A stretch of 64,000 nucleotides of DNA, taken from Effrenium voratum (taxonomy: Eukaryota; Sar; Dinophyceae; Suessiales; Symbiodiniaceae). The DNA lies in NCBI GenBank assembly GCA_963377175.1, contig CAUJNA010000465.1, positions 159,501-223,500 of the forward strand, read 5' to 3'. Within the stretch, counting starts at the first letter, position 1, and the number at the start of each line of letters is the position of its first letter. Below are positions 1-9,130 of the stretch, one piece after another. Made by a program: the position numbers and the translations under genes. The notes below the pieces were generated by a model, which saw only the letters and a list, made by a program, of their open reading frames with translations, was not told the origin of the DNA and did not search any database.

Positions 1-858
1 TCAAAGCTTATGTTGTTCAAGCCGGATGCGGAACTCAAATCATTTGAAACAAGGGAAGCCCTGCCTTTTGAAGGCAACGCTCCAAAACCTTTGGTCAGGC
101 ACAGAAGAACCTACGTCACCCTTGAACGGGCGATGAGGTTAGGCAAGGCTCCGGGGTGTAAAGGATGTGCAAAAATTTCAGAGGGTATTCCCCTCTCAGA
201 TGAATGCCATGAAAGATTCAAACGATTGCTTGAACATGAAAAGGCAGCCGAGGCGGAGAAGCGATCATCTGCTCCCGCCACTCCAATAGCAGCGGCAATG
301 CCTGCTTTGCAGCAGAAAGCAAATATATGTCCAGCAACGAACCCTGAACAAAACGAAAAGTATTTTTGGGAATTCGATGAAAATACGATGTGTTGGAAAC
401 GACTCTTTACTTCAGTTGGTAAGGATGTGCCGTTTGATTCTGACAAGATAACTTCACATCGTTTCACCGAATGGAAGTGTAGAGGGCGATGGTCGACCTA
501 TGAGGACGACTGGCAGCACGGTTCTCCTAACCGCCGCATTTCACCAAGGAGCTGGACAGGTGTGACATGGTTCTTCCCAAAGGAGCCAGTTGACACCAAG
601 ATTGCTAAAGTCTCTGCAGTGCAAGTAAACTTGCTGACTGAGTCGGACACTCTGAAAAGGGGTGACCATGCTGTGGTTTCTATCAGTACAGACCTCCAAG
701 AAGGGATTACCAAACCAAACGTTCGAGAAGCCGTAAATGGACTTGTGCGTAGCGATTGTCAACACATGCCCTTGAATCCTAAATCAAAATCAAAACGCGG
801 CACCGATCAAGTGACGTTTGAGTTTGCTGTAGCCCCCAATGATGGGGAAGATCCATGA
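1..858 (+). pseudogene. pol: copia pol fragment: region between integrase and reverse transcriptase
   Basis: The frame is open from the first base of the window to the TGA at 856-858, so the true start lies upstream and the ATG at 10 is not a real start. The protein has a TYVTLERAMRLGKAPGCKGC segment near residues 34-53 with a CxxC pair followed by a DEC cysteine about 15 residues later. This cysteine cluster often follows the integrase in dinoflagellate copia polyproteins. A charged linker and a Trp-rich stretch (GRWSTYEDDW, then SWTGVTWFFP, near residues 159-192) follow. The frame ends by frameshift: the reading continues in the next frame from about 839. No catalytic motif is present in this piece. 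The family is inferred from the match to linker regions and from the RT/RNase H pieces downstream. Confidence 0.7.
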
Positions 859-1022
859 AGAGCTAGGCATTGGTCACATCAGACTCACCGCTGAGAACTC
901 TGATGTGTCTGACCGTCAGCAAGGGCAGTCTGCTAAACATGCTGGAAAAGTTTCCTGGCTCTGACCTATAAGACTCATTACCACGCAGCCCGTGGTCAAA
1001 TTGGCAAAACATGTGTGTGCGC
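839..1022 (+). pseudogene. pol: Frameshifted continuation of the copia linker domain (left half)
   Basis: In the second forward frame from 839 the translation reads MGKIHEELGIGHIRLT and then a serine/aspartate-rich stretch. In the third frame from about 951 it reads PGSDL, a stop, then DSLPRSPWSNWQNM. Dinoflagellate copia linkers have a similar block (a G-x-IRLT segment, then P-G-x-x-L-W-x-S-x-P-C-x-x-W-x-x-W-Q). The right half of that block resumes at about 4366 after the inserted repeats. At least two frameshifts and one stop make this piece non-functional. The placement relies on remembered family sequences, so it is moderately sure. Confidence 0.5.
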
Positions 1023-1141
1023 ACTTGCACGGTGAAAGCTACAAAAATTAAAGGACCGGATAACCCCACATGCTATGTTTTGCGCAAGGATGTGAGTTCA
1101 AATGTCCACACACATGTACCGTGCGCCCCTTGTATGGATGC

Positions 1142-3866
1142 GATTACAGAGCACCCAGATGCACAGAATGCAGCGCCTGCCACGACTTCGGCAACGGCAT
1201 CGCCAAAGTGCTGCGCCTGCCACGATTTCGCAACGGCATCGCCAAAGTGCTGCGCCTGCCACGATTTCGCACGCCCCCCGCCGCGCGCGCGACAACATCC
1301 TGTCCCTCTAGACAGCTGCCGAATGCGACCCCTGCCACACAAACACACACCCAGATGCACAGAATGCTGCGCCTGCCACGACTTCGGCAACGGCATCGCC
1401 AAAGTGCTGCGCCTGCCACGATTTCGCAACGGCATCGCCAAAGTGCTGCGCCTGCCACGATTTCGCACACCCCCCGCCGCGCGCGCGACAACATCCTGTC
1501 CCTCTAGACAGCTGCCGAATGCGACCCCTGCCACACAAACACACACCCAGATGCACAGAATGCTGCGCCTGCCACGACTTCGGCAACGGCATCGCCAAAG
1601 TGCTGCGCCTGCCACGATTTCGCAACGGCATCGCCAAAGTGCTGCGCCTGCCACGATTTCGCACGCCCCCCGCCGCGCGCGCGACAACATCCTGTCCCTC
1701 TAGACAGCTGCCGAATGCGACCCCTGCCACACAAACACACACCCAGATGCACAGAATGCTGCGCCTGCCACGACTTCGGCAACGGCATCGCCAAAGTGCT
1801 GCGCCTGCCACGATTTCGCAACGGCATCGCCAAAGTGCTGCGCCTGCCACGATTTCGCACACCCCCCGCCGCGCGCGCGACAACATCCTGTCCCTCTAGA
1901 CAGCTGCCGAATGCGACCCCTGCCACACAAACACACACCCAGATGCACAGAATGCTGCGCCTGCCACGACTTCGGCAACGGCATCGCCAAAGTGCTGCGC
2001 CTGCCACGATTTCGCAACGGCATCGCCAAAGTGCTGCGCCTGCCACGATTTCGCACACCCCCCGCCGCGCGCGCGACAACATCCTGTCCCTCTAGACAGC
2101 TGCCGAATGCGACCCCTGCCACACAAACACACACCCAGATGCACAGAATGCTGCGCCTGCCACGACTTCGGCAACGGCATCGCCAAAGTGCTGCGCCTGC
2201 CACGATTTCGCAACGGCATCGCCAAAGTGCTGCGCCTGCCACGATTTCGCACACCCCCCGCCGCGCGCGCGACAACATCCTGTCCCTCTAGACAGCTGCC
2301 GAATGCGACCCCTGCCACACAAACACACACCCAGATGCACAGAATGCTGCGCCTGCCACGACTTCGGCAACGGCATCGCCAAAGTGCTGCGCCTGCCACG
2401 ATTTCGCAACGGCATCGCCAAAGTGCTGCGCCTGCCACGATTTCGCACACCCCCCGCCGCGCGCGCGACAACATCCTGTCCCTCTAGACAGCTGCCGAAT
2501 GCGACCCCTGCCACACAAACACACACCCAGATGCACAGAATGCTGCGCCTGCCACGACTTCGGCAACGGCATCGCCAAAGTGCTGCGCCTGCCACGATTT
2601 CGCAACGGCATCGCCAAAGTGCTGCGCCTGCCACGATTTCGCACGCCCCCCGCCGCGCGCGCGACAACATCCTGTCCCTCTAGACAGCTGCCGAATGCGA
2701 CCCCTGCCACACAAACACACACCCAGATGCACAGAATGCTGCGCCTGCCACGACTTCGGCAACGGCATCGCCAAAGTGCTGCGCCTGCCACGATTTCGCA
2801 ACGGCATCGCCAAAGTGCTGCGCCTGCCACGATTTCGCACGCCCCCCGCCGCGCGCGCGACAACATCCTGTCCCTCTAGACAGCTGCCGAATGCGACCCC
2901 TGCCACACAAACACACACCCAGATGCACAGAATGCTGCGCCTGCCACGACTTCGGCAACGGCATCGCCAAAGTGCTGCGCCTGCCACGATTTCGCAACGG
3001 CATCGCCAAAGTGCTGCGCCTGCCACGATTTCGCACGCCCCCCGCCGCGCGCGCGACAACATCCTGTCCCTCTAGACAGCTGCCGAATGCGACCCCTGCC
3101 ACACAAACACACACCCAGATGCACAGAATGCTGCGCCTGCCACGACTTCGGCAACGGCATCGCCAAAGTGCTGCGCCTGCCACGATTTCGCAACGGCATC
3201 GCCAAAGTGCTGCGCCTGCCACGATTTCGCCCCCCGCCGCGCGCGCGACAACATCCTGTCCCTCTAGACAGCTGCCGAATGCGACCCCTGCCACACAAAC
3301 ACACACCCAGATGCACAGAATGCTGCGCCTGCCACGACTTCGGCAACGGCATCGCCAAAGTGCTGCGCCTGCCACGATTTCGCAACGGCATCGCCAAAGT
3401 GCTGCGCCTGCCACGATTTCGCACGCCCCCCGCCGCGCGCGCGACAACATCCTGTCCCTCTAGACAGCTGCCGAATGCGACCCCTGCCACACAAACACAC
3501 ACCCAGATGCACAGAATGCTGCGCCTGCCACGACTTCGGCAACGGCATCGCCAAAGTGCTGCGCCTGCCACGATTTCGCAACGGCATCGCCAAAGTGCTG
3601 CGCCTGCCACGATTTCGCACGCCCCCCGCCGCGCGCGCGACAACATCCTGTCCCTCTAGACAGCTGCCGAATGCGACCCCTGCCACACAAACACACACCC
3701 AGATGCACAGAATGCTGCGCCTGCCACGACTTCGGCAACGGCATCGCCAAAGTGCTGCGCCTGCCACGATTTCGCAACGGCATCGCCAAAGTGCTGCGCC
3801 TGCCACGATTTCGCACGCCCCCCGCCGCGCGCGCGACAACATCCTGTCCCTCTAGACAGCTGCCGT
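1142..3866. repeat. 196-bp satellite array, about 13.9 near-identical units
   Basis: The 14-base word ATGCGACCCCTGCC recurs at 1323, 1519, 1715, 1911, 2107, 2303, 2499, 2695, 2891, 3087, 3279, 3475 and 3671. The period is 196 bp except for one 192-bp unit, which lacks 4 bases at about 3230. A partial first unit runs from about 1142. Each unit contains two tandem copies of a 39-bp subunit plus a partial third. Apart from the 4-base deletion, the main visible difference between units is one G/A site (GCACGCC or GCACACC). Because 196 is not a multiple of 3, the frame rotates with each unit. Long stop-free frames appear on both strands, and I read these as artefacts of the repeat and not as genes. 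Confidence 0.97.
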
Positions 3867-3868
3867 GA

Positions 3869-4288
3869 GTCAGCGAGTGTGAGTGAGTGAGTGAGTGAGT
3901 GAGTGAGTGAGTGAGTGAGTGAATGAGAGTGAGTGAGTGAGTGAGTGAGTGAGTGAGTGAGTGAGTGAGTGAGTGAGTGAGTGAGTGAGTGAGTGAGTGA
4001 GTGAGTGAGTGAGTGAGTGAGTGAGTGAGTGAGTGAGTGAGTGAGTGAGTGAGTGAGTGAGTGTGAGTGAGTGAGTGAGTGAGTGAGTGAGTGAGTGAGT
4101 GAGTGAGTGAGTGAGTGAGTGAGTGAGTGAGTGAGTGAGTGAGTGAGTGAGTGAGTGAGTGAGTGAGTGAGTGAGTGAGTGAGTGAGTGAGTGAGTGAGT
4201 GAGTGAGTGAGTGAGTGAGAGTGAGTGAGTGAGTGAGTGAGTGAGTGAGTGAGTGAGTGAGTGAGTGAGTGAGTGAGTGAGTGAGTGA
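3869..4288. repeat. (TGAG)n microsatellite
   Basis: About 420 bp of TGAG/GAGT tetranucleotide with only a few phase breaks (for example near 3922, 4062 and 4219). It directly abuts the last satellite unit. Together with the satellite it separates the two halves of the copia linker domain. Confidence 0.98.
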
Positions 4289-4365
4289 GACGGAGACGAG
4301 CGGGAGGAGGAGGAGGAGGAGACGCGGCGCGCGGACGACGAGCGGAAAAAGTAAGAACCCCACAC
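4289..4365. other. Short GC-rich and purine-rich junction between the TGAG array and the resumed copia sequence
   Basis: A GAGGAGGAG-type purine run is followed by GCGCGCGGACGACGAGC. It matches neither the array nor copia. At its right edge, 4358-4377 forms a perfect stem (CCCCACA and TGTGGGG, 6-base loop). Confidence 0.6.
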
Positions 4366-4881
4366 AAAGATGTGGGGAATAAATTGCACAAAACTCAGCG
4401 CAAAAGCCGTAGGATGTTGGAAAACTACTTGGCCGGCGCTGAAAAAGTGCTTGCTCAAGGGGGCCATGTTGCCTTCGAGTGGCCGAAGAACCGTGCCGAT
4501 TGGTCGATACCGAAACTCATTAAGTTTATCAAAAGACATAACCTGTTTGAGGCGACCTGTGAATTTGGGTTGGTAGATTCCGAAGAATTGCCACATCGCA
4601 AACCGTGGCGAGCGGTGACTTCTTCCTGGAGGCTTGCCAAGAACCTAAACGCGCACAAGTGCAAATATCCACATGGTTTTGTTCATAGCCAAGTTGCTGG
4701 TCTCGAGAGCACAGTGTTTGCAGGCGTGCATCACTTGATAGATAGGCGAGATTGGCAGAAGCATGCGGGTTATCAAGCAGCCATTGACAAGGAGGCCAAC
4801 GGTTTGATAGCGAACCAAACTTGGTCCTACGATGAAGTGGTTCCAAGAGATGTTTTTGCTTGCCAGAAAGGAACCCCTTAA
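4366..4881 (+). pseudogene. pol: copia linker domain (right half) and start of reverse transcriptase
   Basis: This piece resumes the domain broken at about 1020. It carries GGHVAFEWPKN, then HRKPWRAVTSSWRLAKNLNA and KCKYPHGFVHSQVAG, all characteristic linker blocks of this copia lineage. A WQKHAGYQAAIDKEANGLIANQTW-like segment, the usual RVT_2 entry (here about residues 164-187 of this frame), follows. The frame stops at 4879-4881, and the correct continuation lies in the second frame from about 4855. Any apparent start upstream in the TGAG array is not real. Confidence 0.75.
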
Positions 4882-5430
4882 CGTTGGCAGGCTCATGACC
4901 ATTCTGTCAAACAAGCACTTTGAAACCCCGGAACTTAGACGGCTGAAAGCCAGAATTGTTTTTCGAGATGATGACATTCGGGATGAATCTAATAACCTAG
5001 CGGTCTTACAGGATCTCAAGGTTAGCCCCACAGGTTTGACGAGGATAAATGCAAGTTTGTCTTATGGATCTTGCGAAGGGGCTGTTTCTCAAATGTCAGA
5101 CGTTGCGCAGGCCTACACCCAAAGTGATTTGCTCACTAAAGTTCCTACATGGGTGGAATTGCCGATGGAACTAACGCCCAAAAAATTCCAACATATAAAA
5201 CGGCCTTGTGTCAGGCTACGCCGTAGCTTGCATTGGCATCCAGAAGGCATTTCACTGGGATGCTAAATTCAAGCAAGTGATGGCATCATTAGGAGGTCAA
5301 CACCTTGACAATATCTTTCAGTCTTCGTATTGGTTTAAAAAGAAACGCCTTTTAATGACCTTGTATGTCGACGACATGATTTTGTCGGGCCCTTGCAAGG
5401 AAGTAGAGCGTCTCTGGAAAAAATGAGGAA
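4850..5430 (+). pseudogene. pol: copia reverse transcriptase fragments (YVDD)
   Basis: Second frame, about 4855-5220: RRLKARIVFRDDDIRDESNN, then a segment in which SDVAQAYTQ stands for RT motif A and its aspartate, then VPTWVELPMEL and KRPCVRLRRSLHW. Third frame, about 5235-5426: FHWDAKFKQVMASLGG, SSYWF and LMTLYVDDMILSGP. The catalytic YVDD is at 5364-5375. The frame changes at about 5225 and again at 5425. A functional enzyme would copy element RNA in cytoplasmic particles; this copy cannot be translated as one chain. Confidence 0.85.
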
Positions 5431-6245
5431 CACCTTGAAATAGATCCGCCAACCGCTGTGGATCGCATTCTCGGTCGTAAGCATGTTTATGATCACTCTG
5501 AAGGAAACACCACAGTCTTTCATGATGTGGTAGATTTCTCTGTCGATCGTCTTGCAATCTATATGTGGAGCTGTCAAAGAGAACTCTCAAAGAAGCTTCC
5601 ACTCCTTCTGTGCCAGACGGAGCAACTGTGAGCACAGATTGGGACGAGAAGGGTGCTCTAAGTGCATGCGCCAGTCGGGCGCTCATGAAAATCTTGTGGC
5701 GTGCCAGGTTGGCCAGGCCGGGCCTCATCAAACCAATCAACGACCTAACAAGGAAAGTGACATGTTGGAGCTTGCAGACGACAAAACGTTGTTCAAACTC
5801 ATGTGCTACTTGCATCCGACTCCACATCTCTCATTAAAGAGTTGGAACGGTGACCCTTTCGAGTCGCTAAGTCTAAACTTGTACACTGATACGGACCATG
5901 CGTCAGAGACTGAGCATTCCAAGTCGACGAGCGGGATGGTTCTGGTCCTCCAACACGATCTGACAACTGAAGCAGAAGTTATCTCTTTGGACGCCGGCTT
6001 ATTCGGTGAAGCGTTGTCTGTTCAAGAGTTGTGCGAAATGCTAATAAGCCGATTGATCTGATTTGTCACCAAGCCAATTCAGCGGTCATAGCAATCGCCC
6101 ACTCAGGGTATTCGCCGAAGCTCAGGCACTTGTCAAAAACTCACAAGATAAACTTAGGTTCCTTGTATGAAGTTTTGCAAGATGATCATGCCCAATTGAG
6201 GCACATAGCTACCAAGCAACTAGCGAATATCTTCACCAGCGAAAT
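5425..6245 (+). pseudogene. pol: copia RT C-terminus and RNase H fragments
   Basis: First frame from 5425: EEHLEIDPPTAVDRILGRKH, the thumb/connection region. A SRALMKILWRARLARPGLIK block follows near 5668-5730 in the third frame. The RNase H core is in the second frame, about 5840-6060: SLNLYTDTDHASETEHSKST, where D in YTDTD is a catalytic position, and then TTEAEVISL. The sequence between these two motifs looks shortened by some 15-20 residues. The last part (ICHQANSAVIAIAHSGYSPK, then HIATKQLANIFTS) is in the first frame up to about 6243. Multiple frameshifts make it inactive. Confidence 0.8.
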
Positions 6246-8690
6246 GGCCGGCTGCCTTGAACATGCTGCATATGCAGCACCTTCCTTCCCAGCACGCAGG
6301 AAGGGGGAGTTGAAGAATACTGAACAGTATGCATGTTTGACAGGGTGCGAGGCCAATGATGCACCATCACCATCACTTACAAGACATGTCCAGTCAGTAG
6401 CCTTCATGTGGCATACTTAGCTGAGAAGGGATTCTGCGGGTGTAGTTTGCCAGGAGGAATCGTCATGTGTAGGGTAGACGTTGTCTGTCCACCGTTTCAC
6501 ATACTCATGTACTCGTGGTTAAGCAAAGCTTTCATCCATGAGGTTCATTCCTTTTGCAACCATGACAGTTTGCATGTGTCATGTGTTTCAATTCTCCAAA
6601 AGGTACCAATCCTCCAAACGCACCTGCGTTTGGCTCAAGCTGCCCAAAGGAGCACGTCCGCCATTTGCTTGGCGACGCGCGGTATTCTTTACCTCTTGGT
6701 AGCGACGTGACTTGGATCGAGTTTGGGATTGCTTGAACCAATTACAACGAGCTGTTCAATTCTTGATTCAACTGTCTCACCCTGAACCACGCAATGTTTG
6801 GCGGATGCCTGATGATCGATTGTGATCGTTCAAACATGGTGCTTGTGTCAAGCTCAAGGCAAGCAGACACATGGCTTTGGATGATTCCTTGCCATCAGGT
6901 TTTGACTACCTCAGCTTGGCTTTTGCGCATGGGCAATGGGCATAGTCACATGCAGCGTGTTAGCTTTATTTCTGGCATGAACTGATCACTGTTTCATCAT
7001 GCCACAAAGGGGAGGGGCAGGGCTCGTTGCCACGCATTCCGCATAATATGTGTTGGCACATGTCAAAACTGCTACGTTGTCCAACCTAGTGCAGTGCGAA
7101 CTGGGTGTAGAATATTTCAGATGATGCCATGCGGGCGGAGCATCCCACGGGTGCGACATGAGTCAACCCGTCAATGACGATGATGCAGACGATGACGAGG
7201 CCCTCCAAATTTGCTTGTCATTCATTCCACGCTTCGCAATGGATTGCGTTGCTTGACCTTGGTAGGAGCCTTGCATGCTGGACGAGTTCGGATGGGATCC
7301 GATGGTGGATGAATACCTGGACACGTTCTGCATGCTTTCTTCGCTGGGTACAATTCATTCAAACACCTTGCTTGGAACAACTGAGCAAAATTGTGTGGCT
7401 TCTAGATTCTACACTCTTCCTGCACCACATCAGGAGGCATTGGTGGACGAGGCTGGCTGTGAGTTGAAATGTTTGAGTGGAGCTTATCGCAGCAAGCCTG
7501 TGCTCTGCACAATGATAAAAGCGTTGAGGCCAGCAGTCAGGCTGAGATTGACTGGGCCTGGGTGTCGCATCAGTTCCTCGCCACTAGGCTGCATTGCAGC
7601 TGAAGGCGTTTTTGCATGACTGGTGCCGTTGCTTATACTGCCGTGGCGGCTGCAGCTGCCGAGATTGTTTTTCCAGCTTTAAGCAGTTTTGTTGCAACTG
7701 CTTGTGCCTCAACGCCAAAAGCTGGCTGAATTGCGAACACAGCTTAGCAAGTATTCAACCCTTACGTACATGTTGGAACCATTGGACACACACACACCTA
7801 CTTCAGCAAGCAAGTAACAAGTGAGACTTGCTCCCTGAAAGGCAAAGCATGAAGTGCCAGACTGCCAGAGTTTCCCCATGAAGTTTGAGCCAAAACCAAC
7901 AAGACTGCAGGCATTTGAGCTACGCAAGAGCAAACTTACACTCGAAGTGACTCATGGATAGATAAACTATAGGAGCAAACCTATCAAACCAACAGTTCCC
8001 TTCGCTTAGGACACCTTGGAGCCAACGCCTGAGCAGGCCTGATCTCAAATTGCTATGAGTTGCGCGACTGGGGTTTCTTGCTCGGCGCAGTGCATGTTTG
8101 TATTTAGCCCAGATCGAAGCAGCTTTGCAGCGATTCTGTCCCGACAGCTTGCAGCAGAGATGGCCGGCTGCTTACTATGCACCCTTATGCGTTTTCACAG
8201 TTGCTGTGGTGGCAGTAATGTGATGCGCGCTGGCTTCACAAGGCTGTATCTCCGGAGTACACAGACGCAGGTCCCAAGCCGACGTTGTGTTGCACATCGG
8301 GCGTCCATGTTGATTGGTTCACGAGAGGTTCCCGCAGCGCCAAACGAGCCTCCGCGAGGTGCAACTGAAGTGCATGTTAGTTTAGCTAGCGAGATTTCCT
8401 TTGTACATTTGCGCAGACCGTGTCCTGGAAGCAATGCAGAATTTCCTATTTGGACTTCCACAGCCGCGCATGTTATGTTCTCAGCTAACGGGTACTGTAC
8501 TCTAGAAGACACATCAGCCAAAAGTGCATGAATACGCCCAAGGAATCCAGAGTTGCGAGAATCACAAGCAGAAGCGCAATCTGACAGCCATGGGGCTGGT
8601 CAGTCCAAGATCGAGGTTTGCTGCTTACCTTGCAACCTATTGTACGGAGTCCGACGGTTACGTGTTGCGCAGCTGTTTGTATTTATGCAA
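6246..8690. other. No recognisable gene
   Basis: Reading frames reach 158 codons (8055-8531, +), but I see no known motif, signal peptide or repeat in them. A 3' LTR of the upstream copia relic might lie here but cannot be recognised without its 5' partner. The region is moderately GC and free of large repeats. Confidence 0.5.
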
Positions 8691-8693
8691 ATG

Positions 8694-9130
8694 TGTGTGT
8701 GTGTGTGTGTTTGTGTTTGTGTTTGTGTTTGTGTTTGTGTTTGTGTTTGTGTCTGTGTCTGTGTCTGTGTCTGTGTCTGTGTCTGTGTCTGTGTCTGTGT
8801 CTGTGTCTGTGTCTGTGTCTGTGTCTGTGTCTGTGTCTGTGTCTGTGTCTGTGTCTGTGTCTGTGTCTGTGTCTGTGTCTGTGTCTGTGTCTGTGTCTGT
8901 GTCTGTGTCTGTGTCTGTGTCTGTGTCTGTGTTTGTCTGTGTTTCTGTGTTTCTGTGTTTCTGTGTTTCTGTTTCTGTTTCTGTTTCTGTTTCTGTGTCT
9001 GTGTCTGTGTCTGTGTCTGTTTGTGTTTGTGTTTGTGTTTGTGTTTGTGTTTGCGTTTGTGTTTGTGTTTGTGTTTGTGTTTGTGTTTGTGTGTGCGCGT
9101 GCGTGTGTGTGGGTGTGTGTGCGTGTGTCG
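8694..9130. repeat. TGTGTC/TGTGTT hexanucleotide microsatellite
   Basis: Blocks of TGTGTT, then about 30 TGTGTC units, then TGTTTC variants and TGTGTT again, ending in TGTGCG. It is open in three forward frames and one reverse frame only because it is low complexity, so it is not coding. Confidence 0.97.

Larger units (their letters stand above)
1..6245 (+). mobile_element. Degenerate Ty1/copia retrotransposon, truncated at the window edge and split by satellite DNA
   Basis: Successive pol pieces on the same strand follow copia order: the region after integrase, a linker domain, RVT_2-type reverse transcriptase with YVDD, then RNase H with a TEAE motif. The pieces lie in all three forward frames with internal stops, so the element is dead. 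The 5' part (LTR, gag, protease, integrase core) would lie left of position 1. No 3' LTR could be recognised after 6245. The linker domain is interrupted between about 1020 and 4366 by tandem repeats. The linker (a conserved GGHVxFEWP motif, then KPWRxVTSS) is, from memory, typical of copia elements in dinoflagellate genomes. That lineage assignment is recall and not a search result. Confidence 0.85.

Noticed and set aside
1308..3866. Many 126-256-codon open frames on both strands in the satellite
   Set aside because: They repeat exactly with the 196-bp unit, rotate frame, and exist on both strands at once. They are artefacts of a stop-poor repeat.
1142..3866. CRISPR-like array
   Set aside because: Units are 196 bp and contiguous with no unique spacers, in a eukaryotic context.
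3460..4596. A 378-codon minus-strand frame joining satellite, TGAG array and copia antisense
   Set aside because: It runs through three unrelated sequence types and antisense to the copia linker. The middle is pure Leu-Thr-His-Ser repeat.
6629..6639. TTTGGCTCAAG, the last 11 bases of the dinoflagellate spliced leader
   Set aside because: The upstream bases do not match the leader and no gene follows. An 11-base match in 64 kb is weak evidence for a retroposed transcript.
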